Below are positions 63,244 to 64,000 of a stretch of 64,000 nucleotides of DNA, in pieces (position 1 is the stretch's first letter; each line of letters begins with the position of its first letter). Origin of the DNA: Chitinophaga niastensis (GTDB lineage: Bacteria; Bacteroidota; Bacteroidia; Chitinophagales; Chitinophagaceae); contig NZ_PYAW01000002.1 in the NCBI RefSeq assembly GCF_003014755.1, forward strand, positions 992,001 through 1,056,000, written 5' to 3'. The position numbers and the translations under genes were made by a program. The notes under the pieces are model-generated. The model was not told where the DNA came from, searched no databases, and was given only the letters and a program-made list of their open reading frames with translations.

Positions 63244-64000
63244 TTAATCTTCTTCAATAGTTTCACACAGGATCTTTTTATCCCAAAGATATACTGCCAT
63301 TTTTGCTGCCAGCGGGAAAGACAGCAGCTTGCTCCATTCCTGTACCAGGTTACCAAATGTGTGCGCCTGATCTGCGATCACCAGTAGTGGTAGGATTTCT
63401 GCTGTTTCCAGGAAAGCTATTTCCCGTTGCAGGTTAGGGTGTTGTATGGCCGTTTTCATTTGTAAGCGGTCGTTTATTACACAGGGCGATTGCACATAGG
63501 TGATGGCAGATGAAATATGCATTTTGCCGTTCCATAATCGTTGCAGTTCATGTTGTATATCTAAGGTTTTTTCAGGAGAAGCGGGTGAAATATGGTGTTG
63601 CTGATGCAAAGCGGTTGTTAACTGCTGCGCGAAAGGACCATGTTTGTGCTTATCCTGAAGGAACAGATGGGATCGTTCTTTCCAGAAATGATGTGCTTCA
63701 CCGGGCCATGCCTGTGCATAATATTGTGCTGTCCATTGTGTATGATTTACTACCGATGTTATCAGTCGCTCTTCATAAAAATTTTGTGCCAGCTCCTCTT
63801 CCCCGTTTTTCAAAACAGTGTTGATGGCAATGACGGCCTGCAGGGAAAAGCGCATGGCTTTTTCTACGCCGGTAGATGACAGCGGATCAATAGCGAATGC
63901 AGCTTCTCCCAGTTGCAGCCACCGGTTATGCCAGGGTCGTGTGTGTGCATAGGAAAAAACATTGCAGGTTTGGATATCGTGTAGTGGTCCATGTTTGAGC
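63244..64000 (-). CDS. FAD-dependent oxidoreductase, halogenase-like, partial
   Basis: C-terminal part of a gene that runs out of the window at 64000; the internal ATG at 63855 is not the start, because the frame stays open and coding up to the edge. The upstream part reads NRWLQLGEAAFAIDPLSSTG, then VEKAMRFS, the G-D/E-A-A-x-x-x-D-P segment that binds FAD in flavin-dependent monooxygenases and tryptophan-halogenase-like enzymes. The rest is helical, as expected for a C-terminal cap. Its substrate cannot be told. Confidence 0.75.
   Translation of the reverse strand, partial: LKHGPLHDIQTCNVFSYAHTRPWHNRWLQLGEAAFAIDPLSSTGVEKAMRFSLQAVIAINTVLKNGEEELAQNFYEERLITSVVNHTQWTAQYYAQAWPGEAHHFWKERSHLFLQDKHKHGPFAQQLTTALHQQHHISPASPEKTLDIQHELQRLWNGKMHISSAITYVQSPCVINDRLQMKTAIQHPNLQREIAFLETAEILPLLVIADQAHTFGNLVQEWSKLLSFPLAAKMAVYLWDKKILCETIEED

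Noticed and set aside
63244..63855. A complete 203-residue protein starting at 63855
   Set aside because: The frame is open and coding up to the window edge with a flavoprotein motif; the start lies outside.

Overview
The window is from a Bacteroidota chromosome, most likely a Chitinophaga-like member of the Chitinophagaceae. Evidence for this is the SusC/SusD outer-membrane pairs with STN domains, FecR anti-sigma factors and an ECF sigma factor, fasciclin lipoproteins next to an Oar-type TonB receptor, A-rich start regions instead of strong Shine-Dalgarno sites, and class I lanthipeptide leaders of the type known in this phylum. The genus is an inference. No rRNA, tRNA or cas gene was seen.

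Layout. 0-6.7 kb: three fasciclin lipoproteins and a TonB-dependent receptor in one operon. 6.8-8.9 kb: a DUF3291 protein with a divergent HxlR regulator, then a HipA-like kinase/DUF3037 pair. 9.6-16 kb: a compact RiPP locus with an outer-membrane beta-barrel protein, a short precursor with a double-glycine leader and a Cys-rich tail, a radical SAM/SPASM maturase and a C39-peptidase ABC exporter. 16-23.5 kb: housekeeping and accessory genes (AlkZ-like winged-helix protein, YafY/WYL regulator, two unknowns, di-haem peroxidase with a phosphatase). A single CRISPR-like repeat stands alone at 16.09 kb. 23.7-27.5 kb: three short CRISPR arrays without cas genes, separated by a DUF1080 protein, a truncated metallophosphoesterase and AT-rich small genes or remnants. 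27.6-33 kb: a class I lanthipeptide locus with full-length LanB and one precursor on the minus strand, and three precursors and LanC on the plus strand, around a shared divergent control region. 33.1-40.9 kb: a NarL-type response regulator, FecR, SusC and SusD. 40.9-46.3 kb: an FGE/SUMF1-like protein, an unknown secreted protein, a thioredoxin-fold protein, a GlxA-type regulator, a DUF4406 protein and a secreted SecD-P1-head-like protein. 46.5-47.7 kb: three tandem copies of a small transcription unit, each encoding a Cys-rich peptide with the same lanthipeptide leader as the 31-kb locus, followed by a DUF6882 gene whose broken copies remain between the units. 48.5-58.4 kb: a complete sigma/FecR/SusC/SusD polysaccharide utilisation locus with a GH144-like endo-beta-1,2-glucanase candidate and a GH43-like enzyme. 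58.5-64 kb: an ABC permease, a papain-like peptidase, a serine hydrolase and a flavoprotein cut by the window edge.

How the parts fit. The seven lanthipeptide precursors (one at 27.6 kb, three at 31 kb, three at 46-47 kb) share a leader core of the KLSLGKIKVA type. I infer that one LanB/LanC pair may serve all of them, the distant ones in trans. No transporter or leader protease lies beside LanB/LanC; the only peptide exporter in the window belongs to the separate radical SAM locus. The CRISPR arrays look old and orphaned: repeats are decaying, one spacer-repeat unit is duplicated, and one array starts inside a repeat fused to a truncated gene.
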